From Desulfobacterales bacterium (lineage in GTDB: Bacteria; Desulfobacterota; Desulfobacteria; Desulfobacterales; Desulfobacteraceae): 7,031 nt of DNA. Where the stretch lies: positions 1-7,031 of the forward strand of contig JAKSBO010000736.1 in the NCBI GenBank assembly GCA_022361095.1, written 5' to 3'. The notes beneath the pieces were generated by a model. The model searched no databases. It was not told where the DNA came from and saw only the letters and a list, made by a program, of their open reading frames with translations. Positions 1-5,894 of this stretch are shown here, one piece after another; within the stretch, counting starts at the first letter, position 1, and every line of letters starts with the position of its first letter. The position numbers and the translations under genes were made by a program.

Positions 1-848
1 CAAAGGATCAAAAGCAGGAATTTCTCGAACCCCTGGCCTCCGGGGAGATCATCGGGGCATTTGCCCTGACCGAACCCGATGCCGGGTCTGACCCGGTGAG
101 CCAGACCACCACAGCCGTCAAAGACGGCGATGAATATGTGATCAACGGCACCAAGCGCTTTATCACGTCCGGGGAAAACAGTTCCGTGGTCCTTGTCACG
201 GCAAAAACGGACGAATCCAAGGGCCATAAGGGCATATCCTGTTTGATTGTTCCCAAGACAACACCCGGTCTCGTTGTAGGACATCACGAAGACAAGATGG
301 GGCTGAGAGCATCGGACACCACGGATCTGATTTTTGAAAATTGCCGGGTACCGGCCGCCAATATTTTAGGCAAGGAGGGAGATGGATTTAAAATAGCCAT
401 GTCCGGCCTGGACAGCGGCAGAATCGGTATTGCCGCCCAGTCCCTTGGTGTGGCCCAGGCCGCCTTTGATGCCGCCCTCAAGTATGCTAAAAAACGCAAG
501 CAGTTCGGCGCGCCCATTACCAAACACCAGGCCATTCGTTTCCAGTTTGCGGATATGGCCACAAAGATTGAAGCGGCACGGCAGTTGGTTCTTTCAGCGG
601 CATCCATGAAAGACCGGGGGGAAAAATTCACCCGGGAAGCCTCCATGGCCAAACTCTTTGCATCTGAAATGGTGCAGGAGATCACGGCCCAGGCCATACA
701 GATCCACGGCGGATACGGGTTTACCAAAGACTACCCTGTGGAACGGCTTTACAGGGATGCCCGGGTGTTTACCATCTATGAAGGCACCAGCGAAATTCAG
801 CGTATTGTCATTTCCAATGCAGTGCTTAAGGATAAACGGAAACTATGA
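1..848 (+). CDS. Acyl-CoA dehydrogenase (short-chain/butyryl-CoA type), 5' partial
   Basis: This is the C-terminal part of a FAD-dependent acyl-CoA dehydrogenase, which catalyses alpha,beta-oxidation of acyl-CoA thioesters and passes electrons to ETF in the cytoplasm. The reading frame is open from base 3 and enters the window without a start. 281 residues are visible, against about 380 for the family, so roughly 100 N-terminal residues lie to the left. The FAD/substrate motif AFALTEPDAGSDP is at visible residues 20-32. The C-terminal helical domain carries the RKQFG motif and IHGGYGFTKDYPVERLYRD. The sequence IYEGTSEIQ contains the expected catalytic Glu (visible residue 260), as in medium- and short-chain enzymes. 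A GTG at 96 is an internal codon, not a start, because conserved family sequence continues upstream of it. The stop codon overlaps a 20-codon ORF as ATGA. Exact chain-length specificity cannot be read from the sequence; butyryl-CoA or short-chain is the best guess. Confidence 0.95.
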   Translation, partial: KDQKQEFLEPLASGEIIGAFALTEPDAGSDPVSQTTTAVKDGDEYVINGTKRFITSGENSSVVLVTAKTDESKGHKGISCLIVPKTTPGLVVGHHEDKMGLRASDTTDLIFENCRVPAANILGKEGDGFKIAMSGLDSGRIGIAAQSLGVAQAAFDAALKYAKKRKQFGAPITKHQAIRFQFADMATKIEAARQLVLSAASMKDRGEKFTREASMAKLFASEMVQEITAQAIQIHGGYGFTKDYPVERLYRDARVFTIYEGTSEIQRIVISNAVLKDKRKL

Positions 849-907
849 TCGAAGCTGTAGTGGACGATTATATTGCATACTTTTATAAAATAGTCTCCGG
901 CAAGTAA
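845..907 (+). pseudogene. 20-codon ORF coupled to the dehydrogenase stop; possible gene remnant
   Basis: An ATG overlaps the dehydrogenase stop (ATGA) and opens a 20-residue ORF, MIEAVVDDYIAYFYKIVSGK, ending at TAA 905-907. The overlap geometry is the same as that between genuine operon partners further right, so this may be the 5' stub of a former downstream gene in the dehydrogenase operon, cut off where the AT-rich segment begins. It could also be a chance ORF or a coupled micropeptide. I recognise no family in the 20 residues. No separate promoter is apparent. Confidence 0.2.
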
Positions 908-929
908 CTGGATTTTTATAAACTTTGTT

Positions 930-998
930 ATGGGGCGAGCCAGGGTGTTGATAGACCGGCTCGCCCCATGGCTGTTAGTCGGAATGCTCCTACCGGTC
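930..998. repeat. GC-rich palindromic element, REP-like
   Basis: A perfect 12-bp inverted repeat, ATGGGGCGAGCC at 930-941 and GGCTCGCCCCAT at 958-969, encloses a 16-nt loop. Overlapping it, GACCGG (954-959) can pair with CCGGTC (993-998) in a competing stem, and GGAATGCTCC (981-990) forms a small GGA/TCC hairpin. Read on the minus strand, the element begins GTAG at 993-990. A conserved GTAG/GGAG head followed by a hairpin is the known layout of RAYT-associated REP sequences, so a dispersed palindromic repeat is plausible. No U-tract follows either arm, which argues against an intrinsic terminator. Only one copy is present in this window, so repetitiveness is unproven. Confidence 0.4.
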
Positions 999-1077
999 CA
1001 AAAATATGTGACAGTCAACTCCTTTTTTTCAATTTTCGTCAAACGCCCTGATTATTTGGAAAATGCCATGCAACCCA

Positions 1078-1106
1078 TTGACATTAGGATTAGATCGTTA
1101 AATACT
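1078..1106 (+). promoter_or_regulatory. Sigma70-like promoter for the HTH-ImmA/DUF4411 module
   Basis: A perfect -35 hexamer TTGACA (1078-1083) is followed after 17 bp by AATACT (1101-1106), which matches 4 of 6 positions of TATAAT. Transcription would start near 1113, giving a leader of about 58 nt before ATG 1171. That leader contains the inverted repeat at 1128-1167. The assignment rests on sequence match and position only. Confidence 0.4.
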
Positions 1107-1127
1107 GGAACTAAAGAGGCGAATAAA

Positions 1128-1167
1128 TTTTGGGAACTTTTATAAAATACCTACTTTGTTCCCAAAA
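1128..1167. promoter_or_regulatory. Inverted repeat before the HTH-ImmA start; candidate operator or leader hairpin
   Basis: A perfect 10-bp inverted repeat, TTTTGGGAAC (1128-1137) and GTTCCCAAAA (1158-1167), flanks a 20-nt spacer that itself begins with the palindrome TTTTATAAAA (1138-1147). The right arm ends 3 bases before ATG 1171, where a Shine-Dalgarno sequence would sit, and none is visible there. As DNA it could be the operator bound by the HTH domain encoded next to it, since autoregulation is usual for XRE-type antitoxin genes. As RNA it could form a hairpin limiting translation. Both roles are inference. Confidence 0.45.
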
Positions 1168-1170
1168 GAT

Positions 1171-2334
1171 ATGGAGATTAATAGAGTGCGGGCTGATGTC
1201 AAATCCGATTTAATTATATGGGCTTGCGAACGTGTCGGGGAAAGCGTAGATTCTTTGGCGCAAAAGCAACCTTTGCGTAAATTGCACACATGGATTACAG
1301 GTGAAACCAAGCCGACCCTCAAACAATTAGAATATTTCGCTAAAGTAACGCACACTCCATTTGGTTACTTTTTTTTACCTCAGCCCCCAAAAGAATCTGT
1401 TCCGATTACTGATTTACGTACCATCGGCAATGAGCATATCGAAAATCCCAGCCCGGACCTATTGGACACCTTATATATCTGCCAACAGCGCCAAGAATGG
1501 TATCAAGAATTTGCACGTTTTATGGGAGAAACGCCTCTGCCTTTCGTTGGTTCGGCCTCATTGAAAAATAATGTTATTGAGGTTGCCCAAAGTATCAGTA
1601 AAGCTCTTGGTTTTGATGTGGAAGCACGCTGTGAAATGGCAAATTGGACTGAAGCATTGCGCCATTTTATATCACAAGCAGACTCTATTGGCATAATGGT
1701 TATGGTAAGTGGTATTGTTGGAAGTAACACTCACCGCCCTCTTAATCCTCAGGAGTTTCGAGGGTTTGCTCTGTCTGATCAATTAGCCCCTCTAGTATTC
1801 ATAAATGGAAAAGATACAAAAGCGGCACAGATGTTCACCTTAGCCCATGAATTGGCTCATATCTGGCTTGGAGAGACTGCACTCTCTGATATAGGGCCAG
1901 TTTCATCAGTCTCAAATGAGGTCGAGCTTTGGTGCAATGAAGTAGCCGCAGAACTCCTTGCTCCTCTGGATACTTTAGCTAATATATACAGGGGAGATAT
2001 TTCATTAAGAGAAGAATTGGATCTCCTTGCAAAATATTTCAAAGTGAGCACTCTTGTCATTTTACGACGACTCTATGATGCAGGAAAGCTTACCCATGAT
2101 GAACTTTGGATTGCATATGAAGCAGAGCTTAAGAGGCTATTATCCATAAAAAAAACAAGTGGTGGGAACTTTTATCTAACGTTACCTGTTAGAGTTAGCA
2201 AACGCTTTGCCCGGGCTATAGTATGTAGTACGCTTGAGGGACAAACTTTACATCGTGATGCTTTTCGGCTTCTTGGTTGTTCAAAAATTTCAGCCTTTCA
2301 TGAGCTTGGCCGACAATTAGGGGTATTATACTGA
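1171..2334 (+). CDS. XRE-family HTH + ImmA/IrrE-type zinc metallopeptidase fusion protein
   Basis: The 387-residue cytoplasmic protein has an N-terminal XRE-like helix-turn-helix at about residues 11-69 (LIIWACERVGESVDSLAQ followed by KLHTWITGETKPTLKQLEYFAK). After a linker, an ImmA/IrrE (DUF955) peptidase domain covers about 165-305. Its zinc motif HELAH is at 226-230, and NEVAAELLAP supplies a likely third ligand, Glu257, 27 residues after His230. A roughly 55-residue C-terminal region (from GGNFYLTLPVRV) follows, without an assigned role. ImmA and IrrE cleave partner repressors; here sensor, protease and DNA-binding parts share one chain. It probably acts as antitoxin and regulator for the next gene, which overlaps its stop by one base (TGATG). 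I chose ATG 1171 because family members begin near this INRVRADVK segment; a TTG at 1156 is the alternative. No Shine-Dalgarno is evident. Base composition is more AT-rich than the flanking operons, consistent with transfer. Confidence 0.88.
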   Translation: MEINRVRADVKSDLIIWACERVGESVDSLAQKQPLRKLHTWITGETKPTLKQLEYFAKVTHTPFGYFFLPQPPKESVPITDLRTIGNEHIENPSPDLLDTLYICQQRQEWYQEFARFMGETPLPFVGSASLKNNVIEVAQSISKALGFDVEARCEMANWTEALRHFISQADSIGIMVMVSGIVGSNTHRPLNPQEFRGFALSDQLAPLVFINGKDTKAAQMFTLAHELAHIWLGETALSDIGPVSSVSNEVELWCNEVAAELLAPLDTLANIYRGDISLREELDLLAKYFKVSTLVILRRLYDAGKLTHDELWIAYEAELKRLLSIKKTSGGNFYLTLPVRVSKRFARAIVCSTLEGQTLHRDAFRLLGCSKISAFHELGRQLGVLY

Positions 2335-2843
2335 TGGCATACTTGCTTGATGCGAATGTGTTTATCCAAGCAAAAAATCTTCATTATGGTTTAGATTTTT
2401 GCCCGGCGTTTTGGAACTGGCTGATTGTAAACAATAATAATCAAAAAGTCTTTAGCATAGAAAAAGTCGGAGATGAGCTTGAAGCAGGGAACGATGAACT
2501 GGCAGAATGGACAGGTGAACAAGGATCAAATTTCTTCCTAAAACCTGATTCTGCTATGCTGTCAGCCCTTGGAAAAGTGAGCACTTGGGCGACAGCACAA
2601 AACTATGATCCTGCAGCGATTAACACTTTTTTTCAGGTTGCGGATTACTATTTGGTAGCTTTTGCCATTGGGCATAAACATACAATAGTTACCCATGAGA
2701 TCGCCTCTCCATCAATAAAAAAGATTAAAATTCCAAATGCCTGTATTGGTCTTGATGTAAAATGTATCACGCCATATGAAATGCTGCGAAAAGAACGCGC
2801 CCGTTTTGTGCTTGGTACGCACTCAGGGTCTCCTGCGCCTTAA
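2334..2843 (+). CDS. DUF4411 family PIN-like protein, probable toxin partner
   Basis: This 169-residue protein matches the DUF4411 pattern: it opens YLLDANVFIQAKN, has CPAFWNWL at 23-30 and VFSIEKVGDEL at 39-49, then VADYYLVAFAI (102-112), VTHE (119-122) and IKIPNACIGLDVKCITPYEMLR near the end. PIN-fold nucleases use a cluster of acidic residues; the candidates here are Asp6, Glu43, Asp104 and Glu122. The likely role is an RNase-type toxin held in check by the preceding HTH-ImmA protein, but nuclease activity is inferred from the PIN-like fold and not shown. The start overlaps the upstream stop (TGATG), with AGGGG at 2319-2323 as ribosome binding site, so the two are translationally coupled. 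No transmembrane segment or signal peptide is present. It is AT-rich like its partner. Confidence 0.85.
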   Translation: MAYLLDANVFIQAKNLHYGLDFCPAFWNWLIVNNNNQKVFSIEKVGDELEAGNDELAEWTGEQGSNFFLKPDSAMLSALGKVSTWATAQNYDPAAINTFFQVADYYLVAFAIGHKHTIVTHEIASPSIKKIKIPNACIGLDVKCITPYEMLRKERARFVLGTHSGSPAP

Positions 2844-2849
2844 ACCAAG
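2811..2849 (+). terminator. Weak stem-loop at the end of the DUF4411 gene
   Basis: CTTGGT (2811-2816) can pair with ACCAAG (2844-2849), with an inner CGCA/TGCG stem (2818-2821/2834-2837). The stem spans the stop codon. The nearest T-run (2864-2868) begins 14 bases later, so this is at best a poor intrinsic terminator. Confidence 0.15.
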
Positions 2850-2955
2850 AATAATATCCAAAATTTTTAAAGAAACAAAACACCAGAGGTATATATGCTC
2901 ACTTCGCCAGGGATGAAGCCGGGAACAACACTTTTAGAACCATTTGTCTTTGGCT

Positions 2956-2976
2956 GGGGGAGAGAATAATACATTG
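2956..2976 (+). promoter_or_regulatory. Ribosome binding site and TTG start of the BtuF-CbiZ fusion gene
   Basis: The purine run GGGGGAGAG (2956-2964) lies about 10 bases before TTG 2974. Starting there gives a textbook signal peptide (Lys5, Arg9 and Arg11, then a hydrophobic run). The alternative TTG at 2944 has no such site and would place the purine run inside the coding region; the first ATG in frame (3055) would remove most of the signal peptide. Confidence 0.55.
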
Positions 2977-5028
2977 GTATTTTTAAAATCTTTACTTCGA
3001 GACCGTTGTATTCCTGTTTTTTATATCTTTGCAGTTCTCTTCACGGGATTTTGCATGGAAAGCGTTACGGTACTGGCCGCCCCGATTCAGGTACAGGACA
3101 GTACCGGTGCAACCCTTGTTTTTGATCAGTCCCCCCAAAGCATTGTCAGCCTTGTGCCCACGGCATCGGAAATACTTGTAACCATTGGGGCAGGGGGGCA
3201 GCTTAAAGGTGCCACCTACCATGATGTGACGCTTTCGGGGTCTGATCAACGGGAGGTTGTGGGCGGATTTTTCAATCCTTCCTATGTTCATGTCAAAAAA
3301 ATGCATCCGGATCTGCTCATTGCCGCATCTTTTCACAGCCAAATCATTAAGGATGCAAAAAAGTCCGGGCTGAAGGTGTTTGTTTATGGCACAAACACCC
3401 TGGACCAGGCCTGGGCCCAGATGAAAACCCTTGGCCGGATCACAGGTCATGAAGTCCAGGCACTTGATCTGGTAAAAAAGAATATGGACAACCTGGCCCA
3501 TGTCAAGGCAAAGCTGGTTAAAGCAAAGATAAATGATAAACGGGTGATGCGGCTCATGGGCCGGGACAGCATCATGACGCCGGGGACCGACACCTTCCAG
3601 GCGGAAATGATCCGGGCAGCGGGCGGCCAGGCCCCGGATTTTGGAAAAACCGGCAAGATTGTGCCCGTTGATTTGGAAGAGTGGGTCCGTTTTAATCCCC
3701 AGGTCATTTACGGTTGCGGGGATGATAAAAAGGTGGCGGAAAAATTTTTTTCAACGCCGGGGTGGAAGGATGTGGATGCGGTTAAAAATCATCAGATCTA
3801 TTATCTGCCCTGTGACCTGACCTGCCGGGCATCGGTTCACACCGCCGACTTTGTGGCCTATCTCTCCTCATTGATTTACACACAGGAATTTGCCGATGGA
3901 AAAAATGACGTCCATCCGTCCGGAATTATCGATGAAACCTTACTTGAACAGGATCTTTCAAAGGATTTTCCCTACGTAAACAAAGCATCCATTATCAATG
4001 CCTACGTGTTTGACTATCCCAACAAAACCCTGGCCGTGGATTTAAAAACGCCCATGACCGTTTTGTCCACCCTGGAAGGCTGGCGGGATAATATTACAAC
4101 CGTGGGCAACCACTACACCCCGCCGCCCACCTGGATGCCGGGCCATCTGGCAGGCATAGATGCCCTTCGCACCCGCATCCTTGACGCCATCGGCAAAAAA
4201 AGCGAAACCACGGCACTGCTCATGACCGGGGCGGATATGGGCAACCTCTCCATCCGGACCGAAAAATTTAAAGAGATGAAAGTCACGGCCCTGGTTACGG
4301 CAGGCGTTATGTCCAATGCCGTTCGCATGGGCGCAGATGCGGGCATGTTTTATGAACCGGGCACCATTAATATATTGATACTAACCAACATGCATCTGAC
4401 TCGCCGGGCCATGTCCCGGGCAATTATTTCGGCCACGGAAGCCAAGACAGCCCTGCTGGAAGACCTGGACATCCGTTCAAGCGTTTCCGGGGCGGCACAT
4501 CCGGCCACGGGCACCGGCACAGACAATATCCTGGTGGCGGCTGGGCAGGGCGCACCCATTGACAATACAGGCGGGCATTCAAAAATGGGAGAACTCATTG
4601 CAAAGGCGGTTTACGCAGGGGTTAAAGATGCCGTGGAAAAACAGAACGGAATCCTGGCCGGCCGCCACGTGATTCAACGCCTGAAGGAACGAAATATCAG
4701 CATTTATGGGCTCACCGCCAAAGCCCGGTGTAATTGCGGGCATAAGAAAAGCGAATTCAACAGCATGGTGGAGCATCTGCTGTTGAACAAAGAAATTTCA
4801 GGGTTCATGGAATCGGCCTTAACGCTCAGCGATGCCTATGAGCGCGGACAGATGAAAAATCTTGACGCCTTTGACCTGTGGTGCGGCCAAATGGCGGAAA
4901 AGATTGCGGGGCAGCCCATTGAGGTCATGGATTTGACCCGGGATAATCATGTTCCCATTGTGATTAAAAAAGCGTTGAATGCGATTATGACCGGCGCCAA
5001 AGCCAGAATTGGGGAGGGAAACGAATAA
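2974..5028 (+). CDS. Exported BtuF-like corrinoid-binding protein fused to CbiZ adenosylcobinamide amidohydrolase
   Basis: The 684-residue product has three parts. Residues 1-36 form a signal peptide (basic N-terminus, hydrophobic IPVFYIFAVLF, probable cleavage after VLAA; no lipobox). Residues about 45-305 are a TroA/BtuF-type periplasmic binding domain (SIVSLVPTASEIL, HPDLLI, EEWVRFNPQVIYG). Residues about 335-560 are a CbiZ domain, recognisable by STLEGWRDN, VGNHYTPPPTWMPGH, MTGADMGNLS, TAGVMSNAVRMG, EPGTINILILTNM, ATGTGTDNI and NTGGHSKMGELIAKAVY. CbiZ hydrolyses the amide of adenosylcobinamide (and of pseudocobalamin in some bacteria) to adenosylcobyric acid, allowing salvage and remodelling. 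The final 120 residues are an extension with a CNCGH cluster at 586-590. The fusion heads a BtuFCD operon and its stop overlaps the next start (TAATG). A signal peptide predicts a periplasmic enzyme, which is unusual. The binding domain has Ser122 where E. coli BtuF has one docking Glu, while Glu235 matches the other, by alignment from memory. Confidence 0.88.
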   Translation: MVFLKSLLRDRCIPVFYIFAVLFTGFCMESVTVLAAPIQVQDSTGATLVFDQSPQSIVSLVPTASEILVTIGAGGQLKGATYHDVTLSGSDQREVVGGFFNPSYVHVKKMHPDLLIAASFHSQIIKDAKKSGLKVFVYGTNTLDQAWAQMKTLGRITGHEVQALDLVKKNMDNLAHVKAKLVKAKINDKRVMRLMGRDSIMTPGTDTFQAEMIRAAGGQAPDFGKTGKIVPVDLEEWVRFNPQVIYGCGDDKKVAEKFFSTPGWKDVDAVKNHQIYYLPCDLTCRASVHTADFVAYLSSLIYTQEFADGKNDVHPSGIIDETLLEQDLSKDFPYVNKASIINAYVFDYPNKTLAVDLKTPMTVLSTLEGWRDNITTVGNHYTPPPTWMPGHLAGIDALRTRILDAIGKKSETTALLMTGADMGNLSIRTEKFKEMKVTALVTAGVMSNAVRMGADAGMFYEPGTINILILTNMHLTRRAMSRAIISATEAKTALLEDLDIRSSVSGAAHPATGTGTDNILVAAGQGAPIDNTGGHSKMGELIAKAVYAGVKDAVEKQNGILAGRHVIQRLKERNISIYGLTAKARCNCGHKKSEFNSMVEHLLLNKEISGFMESALTLSDAYERGQMKNLDAFDLWCGQMAEKIAGQPIEVMDLTRDNHVPIVIKKALNAIMTGAKARIGEGNE

Positions 5029-5894
5029 TGGACAGGCTAAAAATTCCGGTCTGGGTCCTGGCCCTGGTCTGTGCGCCGGCCTGGGCTTCAGCCCAAGCGA
5101 CTGCACCGGCGGTCCGGGTAATTTCCCTGTCGCCTTTTATCACGGAAACCATTTACCTGCTGGGCGCCCAGGACCAGCTGCTTGCCGACACCACTTATTG
5201 CACGGTGCCTCCCGAGGCGGCCCAAAAGGAAAAAATCGGGTCCGTAACCCAGATGAATGTGGAAAAAATCATCAGTCTGCAGCCGGACCTTGTGATCTCC
5301 TCTCCCTTAAGCAAGGAAAAGCAGCTCAAGACGCTTCGGTCCCAGGGCCTGCGGATCATGGAGATCCGCAACCCCGGAACCTTTGAACAGATGTGTGCCA
5401 TTACCCTGAAGATTGCGCACGCCCTCGGCAAAACGCCCCGGGCCAACGCCCTTATAAAAGAGGCATCGGATGATGTGGAGAGGGTTCGCAGACAGGTCGC
5501 GGGCTTAATTCCCAGGCGGGTATTCATCCAGCTTGGCCTTAAACCCCTTCATACCGTGAACAAAGATCTGTTTATCAATGAATATCTTATCCTGGCCAAT
5601 GCCGTTAACATTGCCGGGAACCAGCCTTCGGGCATCTATTCCCGGGAAGAGGTGATTAAACAGGACCCGGATGTCATTCTCGTGGCCACCATGGGATCAA
5701 GTAAAAAGGCTGCCGTTCTTGAAAAAAAACGGTGGATGGCCTTTCCTTCCCTGACCTCTGCCAAAAACAACGAAATTCACGTACTCGACCCCGAAGTGAT
5801 TTGCCACCCCACACCTGTCAGTTTTGCATCCGGCCTTAAGCAGGCGGCGGCCCTGATCCACCCGGAAATCAACATCGCCCGGGAGCCCCGTTGA
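5028..5894 (+). CDS. btuF: Periplasmic cobalamin/corrinoid-binding protein BtuF
   Basis: This 288-residue protein is the soluble capture component of the B12 ABC importer. Residues 1-22 are a signal peptide ending ASA before QATAP. The mature part reads like E. coli BtuF: RVISLSPFITETIYLLGA, a TTYCTVPPEA segment, QMNVEKIISLQPDLVI, RRVFIQLGLKPLHTV and IYSREEVIKQDPDVILVA. The two glutamates that dock BtuF lobes to BtuC arginines appear conserved: Glu97 in SKEKQ and Glu207 in SREEV, aligned by eye with the NAERQ and SREQ segments of E. coli BtuF. The start overlaps the upstream stop as TAATG, with GGGGAGG at 5011-5017 as ribosome binding site. The stop overlaps the permease start. It is the second binding protein in the same operon; unlike the first, it has no enzymatic domain. 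Ligand could be cobalamin, another cobamide or cobinamide; iron-siderophore binding is less likely in this context. Confidence 0.88.
   Translation: MDRLKIPVWVLALVCAPAWASAQATAPAVRVISLSPFITETIYLLGAQDQLLADTTYCTVPPEAAQKEKIGSVTQMNVEKIISLQPDLVISSPLSKEKQLKTLRSQGLRIMEIRNPGTFEQMCAITLKIAHALGKTPRANALIKEASDDVERVRRQVAGLIPRRVFIQLGLKPLHTVNKDLFINEYLILANAVNIAGNQPSGIYSREEVIKQDPDVILVATMGSSKKAAVLEKKRWMAFPSLTSAKNNEIHVLDPEVICHPTPVSFASGLKQAAALIHPEINIAREPR

Larger units (their letters stand above)
879..1149. repeat. 14-bp direct repeat pair ACTTTTATAAAATA
   Basis: Identical 14-bp copies lie at 879-892 and 1136-1149, and a shorter TTTTATAAA is at 914-922. The first copy sits inside the 20-codon ORF after the dehydrogenase, the second inside the inverted repeat before the HTH-ImmA gene. 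The core is a palindrome in AT-rich sequence, so chance similarity is possible. A recombination or insertion footprint is an alternative reading. Confidence 0.25.
849..1170. other. Intergenic segment between dehydrogenase and HTH-ImmA gene
   Basis: This stretch of about 320 bases has no convincing long gene. It contains the short coupled ORF at its left end, a GC-rich palindromic element (930-998) in otherwise AT-rich sequence, a T-run at 1021-1027, a promoter-like pair (1078-1106) and the inverted repeat before the next gene. A 71-codon frame at 930-1145 (+) and an 81-codon frame at 797-1042 (-) both run through the palindrome. Neither has a recognisable domain nor a ribosome binding site, so I treat both as non-coding. 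The motif ACTTTTATAAAATA occurs twice, at 879-892 and 1136-1149. Confidence 0.5.

Noticed and set aside
930..969. Intrinsic terminator for the acyl-CoA dehydrogenase operon
   Set aside because: The 12-bp stem is strong, but no T-run follows on the plus strand and none follows on the minus strand either, so it is better described as a palindromic repeat.
797..1042. 81-codon minus-strand ORF
   Set aside because: It overlaps the conserved 3' end of the dehydrogenase and reads through the palindromic element; likely a spurious frame.
930..1145. 71-codon plus-strand ORF
   Set aside because: It starts inside the palindrome, has no ribosome binding site or recognisable domain, and runs across the promoter and inverted repeat of the next gene.
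1138..1147. TTTTATAAAA as a -10 box for the HTH-ImmA gene
   Set aside because: No acceptable -35 lies at the right distance, while the TTGACA-17-AATACT pair upstream is better; the palindrome sits in the spacer of the inverted repeat instead.
2867..2895. Promoter TTAAAG/TATATA before the corrinoid operon
   Set aside because: The -10 is AT-rich and plausible, but the -35 matches only 3 of 6 positions, so I do not list it as a supported feature.
2881..2930. Remnant of a cobalamin riboswitch around GCCAGGGATGAAGCCGGG
   Set aside because: Some GC-rich words resemble riboswitch segments, but the B12 box and the paired core stems are absent and the region is too short.
3043..3057. Lipoprotein signal (TGFC) in the BtuF-CbiZ fusion
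   Set aside because: The residue before Cys27 is Phe and the -3 position is Thr, which does not fit a lipobox; a type I cleavage after VLAA is more likely.
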